A stretch of 64,000 nt of DNA, from assembly GCA_964604905.1 (NCBI GenBank), contig CAZSCC010000370.1:3944-67943 (forward strand), in the 5' to 3' direction. The position numbers and the translations under genes were made by a program. How positions within the stretch are numbered: the first letter of the stretch is position 1; each line of letters starts with the position of its first letter. This document shows positions 9,024-17,757 of this stretch, piece by piece. This DNA is from JACQFK01 sp964604905. Lineage in GTDB: Bacteria > Planctomycetota > MHYJ01 > JACPRB01. The notes below the pieces were generated by a model. It saw only the letters and a program-made list of their open reading frames with translations. It was not told the origin of the DNA and ran no database searches.

Positions 9024-10334
9024 ATGACATCTTTCGGACGGGCGCTCCTGGTCCTGGCCTGTCTCGCCTCCGCGGCGCGCGCGGATGACTGGCCCCAGTG
9101 GCTGGGCCCCGAGCGCGACGGCGTGTGGCGCGAGACGGGGATCCTCGAGAAGTTCCCGGCGGGCGGCCCCAAAGTGCTCTGGCGGACCCCGATCGGCGGC
9201 GGTTACGCCGGCCCCGCCGTCGCCGACGGCCGGGTCTATGTCACCGATCGTCCGGACGCGAAGACGGAGCGCGTCCTCTGTCTCGACGAAAAGGACGGCC
9301 GCGTCGTCTGGACGCACGAGGTCGCGTGCGCGTACACGATCAGCTACCCGGCCGGGCCGCGCGCGACGCCCGTCGTCGCGAAGGACCGGGTCTACACGCT
9401 CGGCGCGATGGGCGATCTCTTCTGTCTGGACGCAGCCACCGGCAAGGCGGTCTGGTCGAAGAGCTTCACGAAGGACTACGGGCAGACTCCGCCGCATTGG
9501 GGATGGTCGGGCCATCCGCTCCTGGACGGGGAACGGCTCGTCTGCCTGGTGGGCGGGCCGGGCACGGCCGTGGTCGCGTTCCACAAGGACTCGGGGAAAG
9601 AGCTCTGGCGCGCGCTGAGTTCGGAGGGCCGCCACGGTCCCGGCTACGCGCCGCCCGCGATCGTCGAGGCAGGGGGGAAGCGCCAGCTCATCGCCTGGCA
9701 CGCGGCGGCCGTCAGCTCGCTCGATCCCGAGACGGGGAAGGAGTACTGGTCGCACCCGTTCCCGCTCAAGGAAGGGCTCTCGATCGCGACGCCGCGGAAG
9801 TCGGGCGACGCGCTCTTCGTCACGGCCTTCTACGACGGTCCGCTCATGCTCAAGCTGGCCGCGGACGCGCCCGCCGCCTCGGTCGCGTGGAAGGGGAAGA
9901 GTTCCAGCGAGATGAAGACGGACGGCCTCCACTCGATCATCGCCACGCCCGTGATCCGGGACGGCCACATCTATGGAGTGTGCAGCTACGGCCAGCTGCG
10001 CTGCCTGAAGGCGGAGACGGGGGAGCGGCTCTGGGAGACGTTCCAGGCCACGACCGGCGACCGGCCCATCCGCTGGGCGAACGCCTTCCTGATCCCGAAC
10101 GGAGACCGCTTCTTCATCGCCAACGAAAAGGGCGACCTCATCCTCGCCCGCCTGACGCCGAAGGGCTACGAGGAGATCGATCGCGCGCGCCTGCTCCAGG
10201 CGACGGGCCGCGCGGGCTACGGTCGGCGGCCCGACGAAGTGCTCTGGTCGCATCCCGCCTTCGCCAACCGCTGCATCGTCGCCCGGAACGACCGGGAGAT
10301 CATCCGCGTTTCGCTCGCGGCGGAGGGGAAGTAG
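9024..10334 (+). CDS. secreted PQQ-type beta-propeller protein (second copy)
   Basis: 436 residues with a signal peptide (~1-20, ending ARADD) followed by DWPQWLGPERDGVW, the same opening as the paralogue at 846-2099. Blade motifs recur (KDGRVVWTHE, ATGKAVWSKS, DSGKELWRAL, ETGKEYWSHP, ETGERLWETF), consistent with a seven- or eight-bladed PQQ-like propeller exported to the periplasm. No catalytic residues are evident. The two copies differ considerably, so the duplication is old. The last 35 bp overlap the convergent membrane-protein gene at 10300-10785. Confidence 0.85.
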   Translation: MTSFGRALLVLACLASAARADDWPQWLGPERDGVWRETGILEKFPAGGPKVLWRTPIGGGYAGPAVADGRVYVTDRPDAKTERVLCLDEKDGRVVWTHEVACAYTISYPAGPRATPVVAKDRVYTLGAMGDLFCLDAATGKAVWSKSFTKDYGQTPPHWGWSGHPLLDGERLVCLVGGPGTAVVAFHKDSGKELWRALSSEGRHGPGYAPPAIVEAGGKRQLIAWHAAAVSSLDPETGKEYWSHPFPLKEGLSIATPRKSGDALFVTAFYDGPLMLKLAADAPAASVAWKGKSSSEMKTDGLHSIIATPVIRDGHIYGVCSYGQLRCLKAETGERLWETFQATTGDRPIRWANAFLIPNGDRFFIANEKGDLILARLTPKGYEEIDRARLLQATGRAGYGRRPDEVLWSHPAFANRCIVARNDREIIRVSLAAEGK

Positions 10335-10785
10335 CCGCGGCGCGCCTCTTCCGGAAGTAGATTGCGCCGAGGACCAGGAGGGGTACGCCGAGGTAGCACG
10401 AGATCAGGATGTTCCCGCGCGAGAAGGGCCACGCGTCAAGTCGCGCGCGCACGTCCTCGACGCGGGCGCTCCGGCCCTCCTTCGCGTCGTGGAGGATCTC
10501 CACGCTGGTGCCCAGCGGAAGCGTCGTCCCGATCCGGTAAGTTTTCCCGGCCGGCCCGGGGGTTTTGACGTCCGACCACCCCGCGCCCACGAGGAGTGCG
10601 GATCCCGTGCCGCGCGTCTGGATCACCAAGCCCTTGAACTTCTCCCCCCTCTCCTGGAGGACGAGATCTCTTCCGTGGTTGCGGATCTCGTCGGAGACGA
10701 CGCAGGAGGTGGGACCCAGGAGGAGGAGGGCCCCGCCCGCGGCCACGAGGAGGACCAGGGTGCGCGTCCCTTTCTGTTCGGCCAT
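10300..10785 (-). CDS. two-transmembrane protein, function unknown
   Basis: 161 residues with a hydrophobic N-terminal segment (~9-30, LVLLVAAGGALLLLGPTSCVV) and a second near the C-terminus (~125-146, ILISCYLGVPLLVLGAIYF) followed by a basic RKRR tail. Between them is a small beta-rich domain with YRIGTTLPLGTSVEI. The two-helix-plus-beta-domain topology recalls DUF3592 membrane proteins but I could not match a diagnostic motif. It is divergent from the Rieske gene, with 50 bp between starts. Confidence 0.6.
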   Translation of the reverse strand: MAEQKGTRTLVLLVAAGGALLLLGPTSCVVSDEIRNHGRDLVLQERGEKFKGLVIQTRGTGSALLVGAGWSDVKTPGPAGKTYRIGTTLPLGTSVEILHDAKEGRSARVEDVRARLDAWPFSRGNILISCYLGVPLLVLGAIYFRKRRAAATSPPPRAKRG

Positions 10786-10835
10786 CGGCTGCGAAGGATA
10801 CCAGAGTTCAGGGCCGTCGGATAGGATGGGCCCGC

Positions 10836-11144
10836 ATGCCGGATCGATGGATCAAGGTCGCCCGGGCGGAGGCGGTCGCGCCGGGAGGCTTCATCCCCGT
10901 GGACGTCGAGGGCCGCCCGGGGCTCCTCTACAATATAGAAGGCCGCTACTACTGCACCGGGAGCGTCTGCCCCCATCAGGGCCGGTCGCTGGCCACGGGG
11001 ACCCTCGAGGGCACCCGGCTCACGTGTCCCTGGCATGCGTGGGTCTTCGACGTCACCACCGGCGAATCCCCCTACACCCTCCGCCAGGCCATCGGGTGCC
11101 TGCCCGTCAAGGTCGAAGGCGGCGAGATTTTCGTCGGGCTGTGA
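10836..11144 (+). CDS. Rieske-type [2Fe-2S] ferredoxin
   Basis: 102 residues, the usual length of a stand-alone Rieske protein. Cluster ligands are plain: C45-P-H47 and C64-P-W-H67. Mixed Cys/His ligation gives a Rieske [2Fe-2S] cluster. No signal peptide, so cytoplasmic. Such proteins carry electrons to oxygenases or assimilatory reductases. No partner oxygenase lies nearby; the next gene downstream is a secreted c-type cytochrome protein 39 bp away, so its electron partner is unknown. Confidence 0.9.
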   Translation: MPDRWIKVARAEAVAPGGFIPVDVEGRPGLLYNIEGRYYCTGSVCPHQGRSLATGTLEGTRLTCPWHAWVFDVTTGESPYTLRQAIGCLPVKVEGGEIFVGL

Positions 11145-11183
11145 TGCCGGGCCCGCTGGCGTGTACTATGGGATGAACCTGGA

Positions 11184-13550
11184 ATGACCGCTTTCCTCGC
11201 CGTCCTTGCCTTCGTCGCCGCCGACGCCGAGTCGGCCGCGAAGCTCCTCGAGGCGCGCTGCACCGAGTGCCACAATCGGAAGAAGTTCGAGGGCGGTCTC
11301 GACCTGACCACGCGCGCGGGGCTCCTCCGGGGCGGCGAGACCGGACCCTCCGTGATCGCGGGACAGCCCGAGAAGAGCCTCCTCTACCAGCAGGTCGCCC
11401 ACCAGAAGAAGCCGTTCATGCCCCATAAGCGGGAGAAGCTCGGTCCGGCCGATCTGCGGGCGATCGCCGACTGGATCAAGGCGGGCGCCCCCTACGACCG
11501 CGAGCTCAAGGCGCCCGAGAAGACGGAGAAGCGCGTCTTTGCGATCACCGAGACGGACCGGCAGCATTGGGCGTTCCAGCCTTTGAGAGCAGCGGCGCTT
11601 CCTCCCGGGGAAGGACACCCGATCGACCGGTTCCTGCTCGCGAAGTTGAAACCCGCCGGGCTTTCGTTCGCCGCCGTGGCTTCGCGGGAGATCCTGCTGC
11701 GCCGCGTCACGCTCGACCTCACGGGCCTCCCTCCGACGCCCGCCGAGACGGATGCGTTCGCGAACGACACGGCCGCCGACGCCTGGGAGAAGGTCGTCGA
11801 CCGGCTCCTCGCCTCGCCGCAGTACGGCGAGCGCTGGGGGCGCCACTGGCTCGACCTCGCGCGCTACGCCGAGACCGACGGCTTCGAGCACGACGCCGTC
11901 CGCCCCCACTCGTGGCGCTACCGCGACTACGTGATCCAGTCATTCAACGCCGACAAGCCCTACGACCGCTTTCTAAAGGAGCAGGTGGCTGGCGACGAGC
12001 TCTGGCCCGGCGATCCCGCCGCGCACGTGGCGACCGGCTTCAATCTCCTCGGGTCGGACATGGTGGACAGCTCCGACCAGGTCCAGCGCCGGCTCAACAC
12101 GCTCTCCGACATGACCGACATCACGGCCGCGGTCTTCCTGGGCCTGACCCTCGCCTGCGCGCGCTGCCACGACCACAAGTTCGAGCCGCTCGCGCAGAAA
12201 GACTACTACAAGCTCATGGCCTTCTTCACGCCCGCCGCCTTCAAGCGCGACACGCCCGTCCCCAGCGCCGCCGAGCGGGCCGCCTATGAGGAGGAGATGA
12301 AGGCCTACAACGAGATCCCGCAGCTCCGCGAGCTGGGCGAGATCGAGCGGCCCGTCCGCGAGAAGCTTCGCGAGAAGAAGCTCGAGAAGCTCAACGACGA
12401 GATGCGCCTCGCGGTCCGGACCCCGCCGGAGCAGCGCTCGGTCGAGCAGGCGAATCTCGCGCTCGAGACCGAACCGATGCTCGAAGTCTCCGAGAAAGAC
12501 ATGGCGGCGGCGATCTCCCCGGAGCAGCGGGACCGGCGTAAAGCGCTCCAGGCCGAGGCGAAGACGCTTCCGAAGCCTCCTCAGCTCGCGATGGCCATGA
12601 CGCTGGCCGATGGGAAGCCCGCGAAGACGTTCCTCCTTCACCGGGGCGAGTATTCGACGCCGGGAGACGAGGTGCAGGCGGGGTTCCCCGAGGTGCTGGG
12701 GGCGGGGCCGTCGGGGTCTCGGCGCGCGACGCTCGCCGAGTGGCTGACGAGCCCCTCGAACCCGCTGACGGCGCGGGTGATGGCCAACCGGATCTGGCAG
12801 CACCACTTCGGCCGCGGGATCGTCCCGACCCCGAGCGAGTTCGGCCCGCGCGGGCAGGCGCCGACCCACCCGGAGCTCCTCGACTGGCTGGCCTCCGAGT
12901 TCATCGCGCGGGGGTGGAGCCTGAAGGCGATGCACCGGCTCATTCTCAGCTCGGCGGCCTATCGGCAGTCCAGCGTCTCCGCGGAGAGCGTGGCGAAGGA
13001 CCTAGAGAACCGCCTCTACGGCCGCATGAACCGCCTGCGGCTCGAGGGCGAGGTGATCCGCGACAGCCTGCTCGCGATCAGCGGGAAGCTCAATCCCCAG
13101 ATGGGCGGAGCGGGCGTCTTCCCGCCCGTGCCGTCGGACGTCCTGAAGGGCTCGCGCGGCTGGACCGTGAGCGCCGACCCGCGCGATCACGTCCGCCGCA
13201 GCGTCTACATCTTCTCGCGGCGAAACCTGCGTTTCCCCTTCCTCGAGGTCTTCGACGCGCCGGACAGCAACCTGAGCTGCCCCGAGCGCGGGCGGAGCAC
13301 GACCGCCCCCCAATCGCTGACGCTGCTGAACGCCGACGAGGTCGTCGCGGCGGCCAAGGCGACGGCGGAGCGGCTGACGGCCGAGACGAAGACGGTCGAC
13401 GAGCGGATCGGCCTCGCCTACCGGCTGATCCTCGGTCGCCGTCCCGCGGAGCGGGAGTCGGTGGTCGCGCGCGAGTTCCTGGCAAAGTCTCCCCTCACGG
13501 AATTCTGCCGGGCCCTGTTCAATCTCAACGATTTCGTCTACGCGGAGTGA
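11184..13550 (+). CDS. secreted planctomycete cytochrome c / DUF1549 / DUF1553 protein
   Basis: 788 residues. A short signal peptide (~1-13) leads to a c-type haem motif, C26-T-E-C-H30, in the planctomycete cytochrome c domain. DUF1549 follows (start HPIDRFLLAKL, the TLDLTGLPPTP block and the conserved second CxxCH in CARCHDHKFEP). DUF1553 fills the C-terminal half (NPLTARVMANRIWQHHFGRG, then ESVLKG- and TTAPQSLTLLN-type blocks). These proteins are hallmarks of Planctomycetota and are almost always next to a DUF1501 gene, as here, 4 bp downstream. Their biochemical role is not established; haem motifs suggest extracytoplasmic redox chemistry. A TACTAT hexamer 15 bp upstream of the ATG may be a -10 box. 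Confidence 0.95.
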   Translation: MTAFLAVLAFVAADAESAAKLLEARCTECHNRKKFEGGLDLTTRAGLLRGGETGPSVIAGQPEKSLLYQQVAHQKKPFMPHKREKLGPADLRAIADWIKAGAPYDRELKAPEKTEKRVFAITETDRQHWAFQPLRAAALPPGEGHPIDRFLLAKLKPAGLSFAAVASREILLRRVTLDLTGLPPTPAETDAFANDTAADAWEKVVDRLLASPQYGERWGRHWLDLARYAETDGFEHDAVRPHSWRYRDYVIQSFNADKPYDRFLKEQVAGDELWPGDPAAHVATGFNLLGSDMVDSSDQVQRRLNTLSDMTDITAAVFLGLTLACARCHDHKFEPLAQKDYYKLMAFFTPAAFKRDTPVPSAAERAAYEEEMKAYNEIPQLRELGEIERPVREKLREKKLEKLNDEMRLAVRTPPEQRSVEQANLALETEPMLEVSEKDMAAAISPEQRDRRKALQAEAKTLPKPPQLAMAMTLADGKPAKTFLLHRGEYSTPGDEVQAGFPEVLGAGPSGSRRATLAEWLTSPSNPLTARVMANRIWQHHFGRGIVPTPSEFGPRGQAPTHPELLDWLASEFIARGWSLKAMHRLILSSAAYRQSSVSAESVAKDLENRLYGRMNRLRLEGEVIRDSLLAISGKLNPQMGGAGVFPPVPSDVLKGSRGWTVSADPRDHVRRSVYIFSRRNLRFPFLEVFDAPDSNLSCPERGRSTTAPQSLTLLNADEVVAAAKATAERLTAETKTVDERIGLAYRLILGRRPAERESVVAREFLAKSPLTEFCRALFNLNDFVYAE

Positions 13551-13554
13551 TTCG

Positions 13555-14982
13555 ATGAGCTGCAGCTGCGGTCGCCAGGAATCCCCCTCGCCGTCGCGCC
13601 GGTCGTTCCTCAAGAACGCCGGGGCGGGCTTCGGGACGCTGGCCCTCGCGTCGATTCTCGGGGAGCAGGACCTCCTGGCTCAGGCGGATCCGATGGCGCC
13701 GAAGCACCCGCACTCCGCGCCGCGCGCGAAGAGCGTCATCTTCCTCTTCATGGCGGGCGGCCCGAGCCACGTGGACCTCTTCGAGCCGAAGCCCGAGCTG
13801 GAGCGCCTGGCGGGGCAGCCGATCCCCGAGTCGTTCGGCATGTTCAAGACGCGGCGGGCCGTGGCGAAGAACAAGCTGAAGCCCTCGATCTGGCCGTACC
13901 GCCACCACGGGGCGAGCGGCCTGGAGATCTCCGATGCGCTCCCGCACATCGCCTCCTGCGCGGACGACCTCTGCGTCCTGCGAGGCTGCTATGGCGACAG
14001 CGTGACCCACCCGGAGTCGGTCTACCTCATGAACACCGGCTCGATCCTGATGGGCCGGCCGAGCCTGGGCTCGTGGGCCGCGTACGGACTGGGGACCGAG
14101 AACCGGAACATGCCCGCGTTCGTCGTCCTGCCCGACCCGTCGGGCTGGGTGAAGGGGGGCGCGCCCGCGTGGGGGAACGGCTACCTCCCCGCGGTCTATC
14201 AGGGGACGATCCTGCGCGGCGGCGACACGCCGATCCTGAATCTGAACACGCCCAAGGGCGTGAGCGGCGACCAGCAGAAGTCGACGCTCGACCTGATCAA
14301 CACGCTCAACCGCGGGAACCTGGCGGGCAAGGAGGAGGACACCGAACTGGCCGCGCGGATCTCCGCGTACGAGCTCGCCTTCCGCATGCAGAGCCACGCG
14401 CAGGAGGTGGTCGAGGTCGCCAAGGAGAGCGAGGCGACGCGGAAGCTCTACGGTCTCGACGACAAGGTGACGCAGGAGTTCGGCCTGCGCTGCCTGCTCG
14501 CGCGCCGGATGGTCGAGCGGGGCGTGCGGTTCGTGCAGCTCTACTGCGGCGACACGAACGGCTGGGACGGCCACTCGGACATGTCGGGCAACCACGGGAA
14601 GCTCTGCGCGCAGAGCGACCGGCCCGTCGCGGGGCTGCTCAAGGACCTGAAGTCGCGCGGCCTGCTCGATTCGACGCTCGTCGTCTGGGGCGGCGAGTTC
14701 GGGCGCACGCCGATGAGCGAGGGCTCGGACGGCCGCGACCACAACCCGCACGGCTTCTGCATGTGGCTGGCGGGCGGCGGCGTGAAGGGCGGCCAGGCGA
14801 TCGGGGCGACCGACCCGGTGGGCCTGCGCGCGGCCGAGGAGAAGACCCACGTCCACGACATCCACGCGACGATCCTGCACCTGCTGGGGATGGACCACAC
14901 GCGGCTGACCTATCGCCACCAGGGCCGCAACCAGCGGCTCACCGACGTGTCGGGGAACGTCATCATGAAGGCGCTCGCGTAG
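13555..14982 (+). CDS. DUF1501 protein with Tat signal
   Basis: 475 residues. A twin-arginine signal (SRRSFLKNAGAGFGTLALA, ~14-32) marks export of a folded protein. The body has the DUF1501 features: FLFMAGGPSHVDLFEPKP near the start, a GRPSLGSWAAYGLG block, LVVWGGEFGRTP at ~380, RDHNPHGFCMW, and a C-terminal HHRQG-like TYRHQGRNQRLTDV. DUF1501 belongs to the alkaline-phosphatase/sulfatase-like superfamily; catalytic activity is unproven. Four bp after the DUF1549/DUF1553 gene, so surely one operon. The last 20 bp overlap the convergent GH5-like gene. Confidence 0.93.
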   Translation: MSCSCGRQESPSPSRRSFLKNAGAGFGTLALASILGEQDLLAQADPMAPKHPHSAPRAKSVIFLFMAGGPSHVDLFEPKPELERLAGQPIPESFGMFKTRRAVAKNKLKPSIWPYRHHGASGLEISDALPHIASCADDLCVLRGCYGDSVTHPESVYLMNTGSILMGRPSLGSWAAYGLGTENRNMPAFVVLPDPSGWVKGGAPAWGNGYLPAVYQGTILRGGDTPILNLNTPKGVSGDQQKSTLDLINTLNRGNLAGKEEDTELAARISAYELAFRMQSHAQEVVEVAKESEATRKLYGLDDKVTQEFGLRCLLARRMVERGVRFVQLYCGDTNGWDGHSDMSGNHGKLCAQSDRPVAGLLKDLKSRGLLDSTLVVWGGEFGRTPMSEGSDGRDHNPHGFCMWLAGGGVKGGQAIGATDPVGLRAAEEKTHVHDIHATILHLLGMDHTRLTYRHQGRNQRLTDVSGNVIMKALA

Positions 14983-16024
14983 GGGGCTTCCGCCGGAAGA
15001 TCTCCAGCCACTGGGCCATCAGGGCGTCGCCGAAGTCTCGGCTCTTCCGGCAGTCCGCGAGGGTGCGCCCCCAGTAGAAGCCGATCCACCCGGCGGCCTT
15101 GTCGCGGGTGCGGTCGAGGAAGCGTTCGAAGTCCTCGACGCCGCATCCGAGGAGGAAGGTCTCCTCGATGACGACCGGCTTGCCGGCCGCGCGGAAGGCG
15201 TCGAGGGTCGCCACCGCCTCGTCGACCTTGCCCGTCTTCGGATAGAGGTGGAGGCAGAGGAAGTCGAGCTCCGGCGCGACCGCCTCGGGCTTGAAGCCGG
15301 AGTAGAGGACGCCGGGGCGGTCGAGGCTCCAATCGACGAGGCCCACGGTGATGAGGGCGGCCGCATCGTGGCGGCGGATCGCGGCGACCAGGGTGCGGCA
15401 CCAGGCGCGGGCGATCTCGTGGCGCGGGCGGCCGGCCTGGTCGAGCGAGATCCACTGGACGAAGTGCTTGCCGCCGAAGGCGCCGCCCAGCCAGTCGCCG
15501 GTGCTGCTCTTGCCCACGGGCGCGACCGGCTCGTTCATGAGATTGTAGCAGAAGACGGCGGGGCTGCCGGCGCACGCCATCGCGACCGCCTCCCAGAACC
15601 GCGCCTGCGCGTCCCAGCGCGCCGTCTCGCCGAGCGCGTCGTACCACGCGGGGACATCCTTCTTGTGGTAGCAGCCCAGGCCGGTCAGGTCGAGGGTGAG
15701 GCGCAGGCGTTCGCACAGCTCGAGCAGGCGTGCAAGACGCTCGAGTTCCCTGGGGTCGGGGTCGGAGGCGCTCCGCATGAACTTCCCGAACTGGAGGTGG
15801 ACGCGGACGACGTTGGCGCCCAGGTCGCGCATCTCCCGGAAGTCCTCCTCGACCTTGGGCCACTCGCCGTGCCAGTAGTCCTCGATCAGGCGGCCCGTCT
15901 CGTCGTGGTCGTAGTTGAAGCCCCAGGGGGTGAGGGAGAGGCGGCCGTCGGCGAGGCGGACCCGGTCGGGGGTCGGTGCGCAGCCGGCGAGGATGACGGC
16001 GGCGCTGAGGAGCGTTCTATACAT
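14963..16024 (-). CDS. GH5-like glycoside hydrolase, lipoprotein
   Basis: 353 residues with a lipoprotein signal (MYRTLLSAAVILAGC). A TIM-barrel layout fits glycoside hydrolase family 5/clan A: NVVRVHLQFG near strand 2, the acid/base Glu165 in NLMNEPV, and a nucleophile candidate Glu287 or Glu288 in VVIEETFLLG. A second GH5-like lipoprotein at 31519-32796 has catalytic candidates at nearly the same spacing, so the two are paralogues. Probably a membrane-tethered hydrolase acting on a beta-linked glycan. No good ribosome-binding site precedes the ATG. Confidence 0.8.
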   Translation of the reverse strand: MYRTLLSAAVILAGCAPTPDRVRLADGRLSLTPWGFNYDHDETGRLIEDYWHGEWPKVEEDFREMRDLGANVVRVHLQFGKFMRSASDPDPRELERLARLLELCERLRLTLDLTGLGCYHKKDVPAWYDALGETARWDAQARFWEAVAMACAGSPAVFCYNLMNEPVAPVGKSSTGDWLGGAFGGKHFVQWISLDQAGRPRHEIARAWCRTLVAAIRRHDAAALITVGLVDWSLDRPGVLYSGFKPEAVAPELDFLCLHLYPKTGKVDEAVATLDAFRAAGKPVVIEETFLLGCGVEDFERFLDRTRDKAAGWIGFYWGRTLADCRKSRDFGDALMAQWLEIFRRKPPTRAPS

Positions 16025-16052
16025 GGCTGCATTCTACGTTCAGGAGGGACCC

Positions 16053-16763
16053 ATGGGCTTGATTCTCGCGTTGTGCGCCGCTGCGGCGTTCCAGGCGTCG
16101 GACAAGATCGAGACCGCGAAGGGCGACCTCGAGATTGTTCCGATCGAGCACGCGACCTTCGTCATGAAGTGGGACAAGGCGCTGATCTTCGTCGATCCGG
16201 TGGGGGGCGCCGACAAGTTCAAGGATCACGGCAAGCCCGACCTCATCCTGGTCACCGACCTCCACGGCGATCACCTTGACCCGAAGACGGTCGCGGCGGT
16301 GAAGGGGGAGAAGACGATGATCGTGGCGCCCCAGGCGTGCGCCGACAAGCTGGGGGCGGGGGTCTCGGTGCTGGCGAACGGCGCGAAGATGAAGTGCGGC
16401 GAGGTCGAGATCGAGGCGATTCCGATGTACAACCTGACGCCCGAGCGGAAGAACAACCATACCAAGGGCCGCGGGAACGGCTACGTCCTCACGATCGGCG
16501 GCAAGCGGATCTACATCTCGGGCGATACGGAGGACATCCCCGAGATGCGAGCGCTCAAGGGGATCGACGCGGCCTTCGTCTGCATGAACCTCCCCTACAC
16601 GATGGACGTCGACCACGCGGCCGACGCGGTGCTCGCCTTCAAGCCCAAGGTCGTCTACCCCTACCACTACCGCGGCAAGGAGGGCATGAGCGACGTCGCC
16701 AAGTTCAAGTCCTTGGTGGCCAAGGACAAAAGCATCGAGGTCCGCCTTCTTAAGTGGTACTAA
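16053..16763 (+). CDS. metallo-beta-lactamase-fold hydrolase (UlaG-like)
   Basis: 236 residues from the ATG at 16053, chosen because CAGGAGGGA sits just before it and a signal-peptide-like MGLILALCAAAAFQ follows; upstream in-frame ATGs overlap the divergent GH5-like gene. Metal-site residues are H71-G-D-H74 in TDLHGDHLD, where the first His of the usual H-x-H-x-D-H is Asp. A later ISGDTE strand and the terminal YPYHYRG histidine complete the site. This pattern fits the Lactamase_B_2/UlaG-like group of metal-dependent hydrolases, here apparently exported. Substrate unknown. Confidence 0.8.
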   Translation: MGLILALCAAAAFQASDKIETAKGDLEIVPIEHATFVMKWDKALIFVDPVGGADKFKDHGKPDLILVTDLHGDHLDPKTVAAVKGEKTMIVAPQACADKLGAGVSVLANGAKMKCGEVEIEAIPMYNLTPERKNNHTKGRGNGYVLTIGGKRIYISGDTEDIPEMRALKGIDAAFVCMNLPYTMDVDHAADAVLAFKPKVVYPYHYRGKEGMSDVAKFKSLVAKDKSIEVRLLKWY

Positions 16764-16768
16764 TGGAC

Positions 16769-16797
16769 GTAACAGAACAAACGGTTTGTTTTGTTAC
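16769..16797. terminator. AT-rich palindrome, copy 1 (bidirectional terminator candidate)
   Basis: 29-bp palindrome with 14-bp arms (right arm GTTTGTTTTGTTAC) around one central G; the only imperfection is one position that would be a G-U pair in RNA. It lies between convergent genes, and the minus-strand SMP-30-like gene takes its TAA stop from the right arm. U-rich arms on both strands suit rho-independent termination in both directions. Copies at 19684, 31463 and 32803. Confidence 0.7.
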
Positions 16798-17690
16798 GAT
16801 CCCACCCGGATGCGGTAGAGGCCGAACTTGGGGCCGGCGCCGGCCGTGATGTAGAGCGTCGCCCCGTCGGCGCCGAAGCAGCAGTTGGTGGGGTCGCCCG
16901 GAGTCGGGATGAACCCCTTCGGCTCCCCGCCGGCCGGGCTGAACACATACACGCCCCCTCTGGCGCCCGTCCCCGCGGTGGCGTAGATGTTTCCATCCCG
17001 ACCCAGCGTCATCCCGTCGATCCCCCGGCCCGTCTTGAAGTCGTACAGGATCCGCTTCTCGCCCAGCGACCCGTCCGCCTGCACCCGGAAGGCGAGGAGG
17101 TGAAGCACCCCTTTCGGGTTGTTGTCCGCGACGTAGACCGTCTTCCCGTCGGGCGTGACGATGATCCCATTGGGCTTCTGCACGTCGCGCGTCGCGAGCG
17201 TCACCTTGCCGTCCGGCTCGACGAGGAAGACCCCCTCGAAGTCGATGTCCCGAGGATCGTTGCCGACGTAACGCGGATCGGTGAAGTACACCTGGCCCCG
17301 GGGCCCGATCGCCAGGTCGTTGGGGCTGTTGAACCGCTTGCCGTCCCAGCGGTCGGCGAGCGTGCGGACCTTCCCGTCGGGCTCGGTGATCGAGATCCGA
17401 CGGTTGCCGCCGGTATTTCCGCCCTCGCAGGCGACGAGGCGCCCCCGCGCGTCGAACTTGAGGCCGTTGGAGCGGCCGCTCGGATCCCGGTAGACCGCGA
17501 CCTGCTTCGTCTTCGGATCGAAGCGCAGCATCCGGTTCCCGATGTCGCTGAAGACGATCGAGCCGTCGGGCGCCAGGGCCGGCCCCTCGGTGAACTCGCC
17601 GTCCGCCCAGAGGACCTCCAGGGAGCTTCCGCCCTCCGGCGCGGAGGCGCACCCCAGGGCCAGCACGATCCACGCGAGGTTCAGTCTCAT
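16794..17690 (-). CDS. SMP-30/gluconolactonase-family lipoprotein
   Basis: 298 residues from the ATG at 17690; a GTG one codon earlier is possible but sits inside the GGAGGAGGAG ribosome-binding site. Lipoprotein signal with lipobox LALGC. Six-bladed propeller features of the SMP-30/lactonase family: the metal-ligand Glu in DGEFTEGPA, Asn in GRSNGLKFD, SPNDLAIGPRG, and QKPNGIIVTPDGKTVYVADN. Members hydrolyse sugar lactones or organophosphates; the exact substrate is not deducible. The stop codon is inside palindrome copy 1. It is convergent with the metallo-hydrolase and divergent from the aminotransferase. Confidence 0.85.
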   Translation of the reverse strand: MRLNLAWIVLALGCASAPEGGSSLEVLWADGEFTEGPALAPDGSIVFSDIGNRMLRFDPKTKQVAVYRDPSGRSNGLKFDARGRLVACEGGNTGGNRRISITEPDGKVRTLADRWDGKRFNSPNDLAIGPRGQVYFTDPRYVGNDPRDIDFEGVFLVEPDGKVTLATRDVQKPNGIIVTPDGKTVYVADNNPKGVLHLLAFRVQADGSLGEKRILYDFKTGRGIDGMTLGRDGNIYATAGTGARGGVYVFSPAGGEPKGFIPTPGDPTNCCFGADGATLYITAGAGPKFGLYRIRVGS

Positions 17691-17757
17691 CACTCCTCCT
17701 CCATTTACCTACGTCCGTCTTGACAGGATCGTGCCCCGCGCCGACACTATCCGCCCG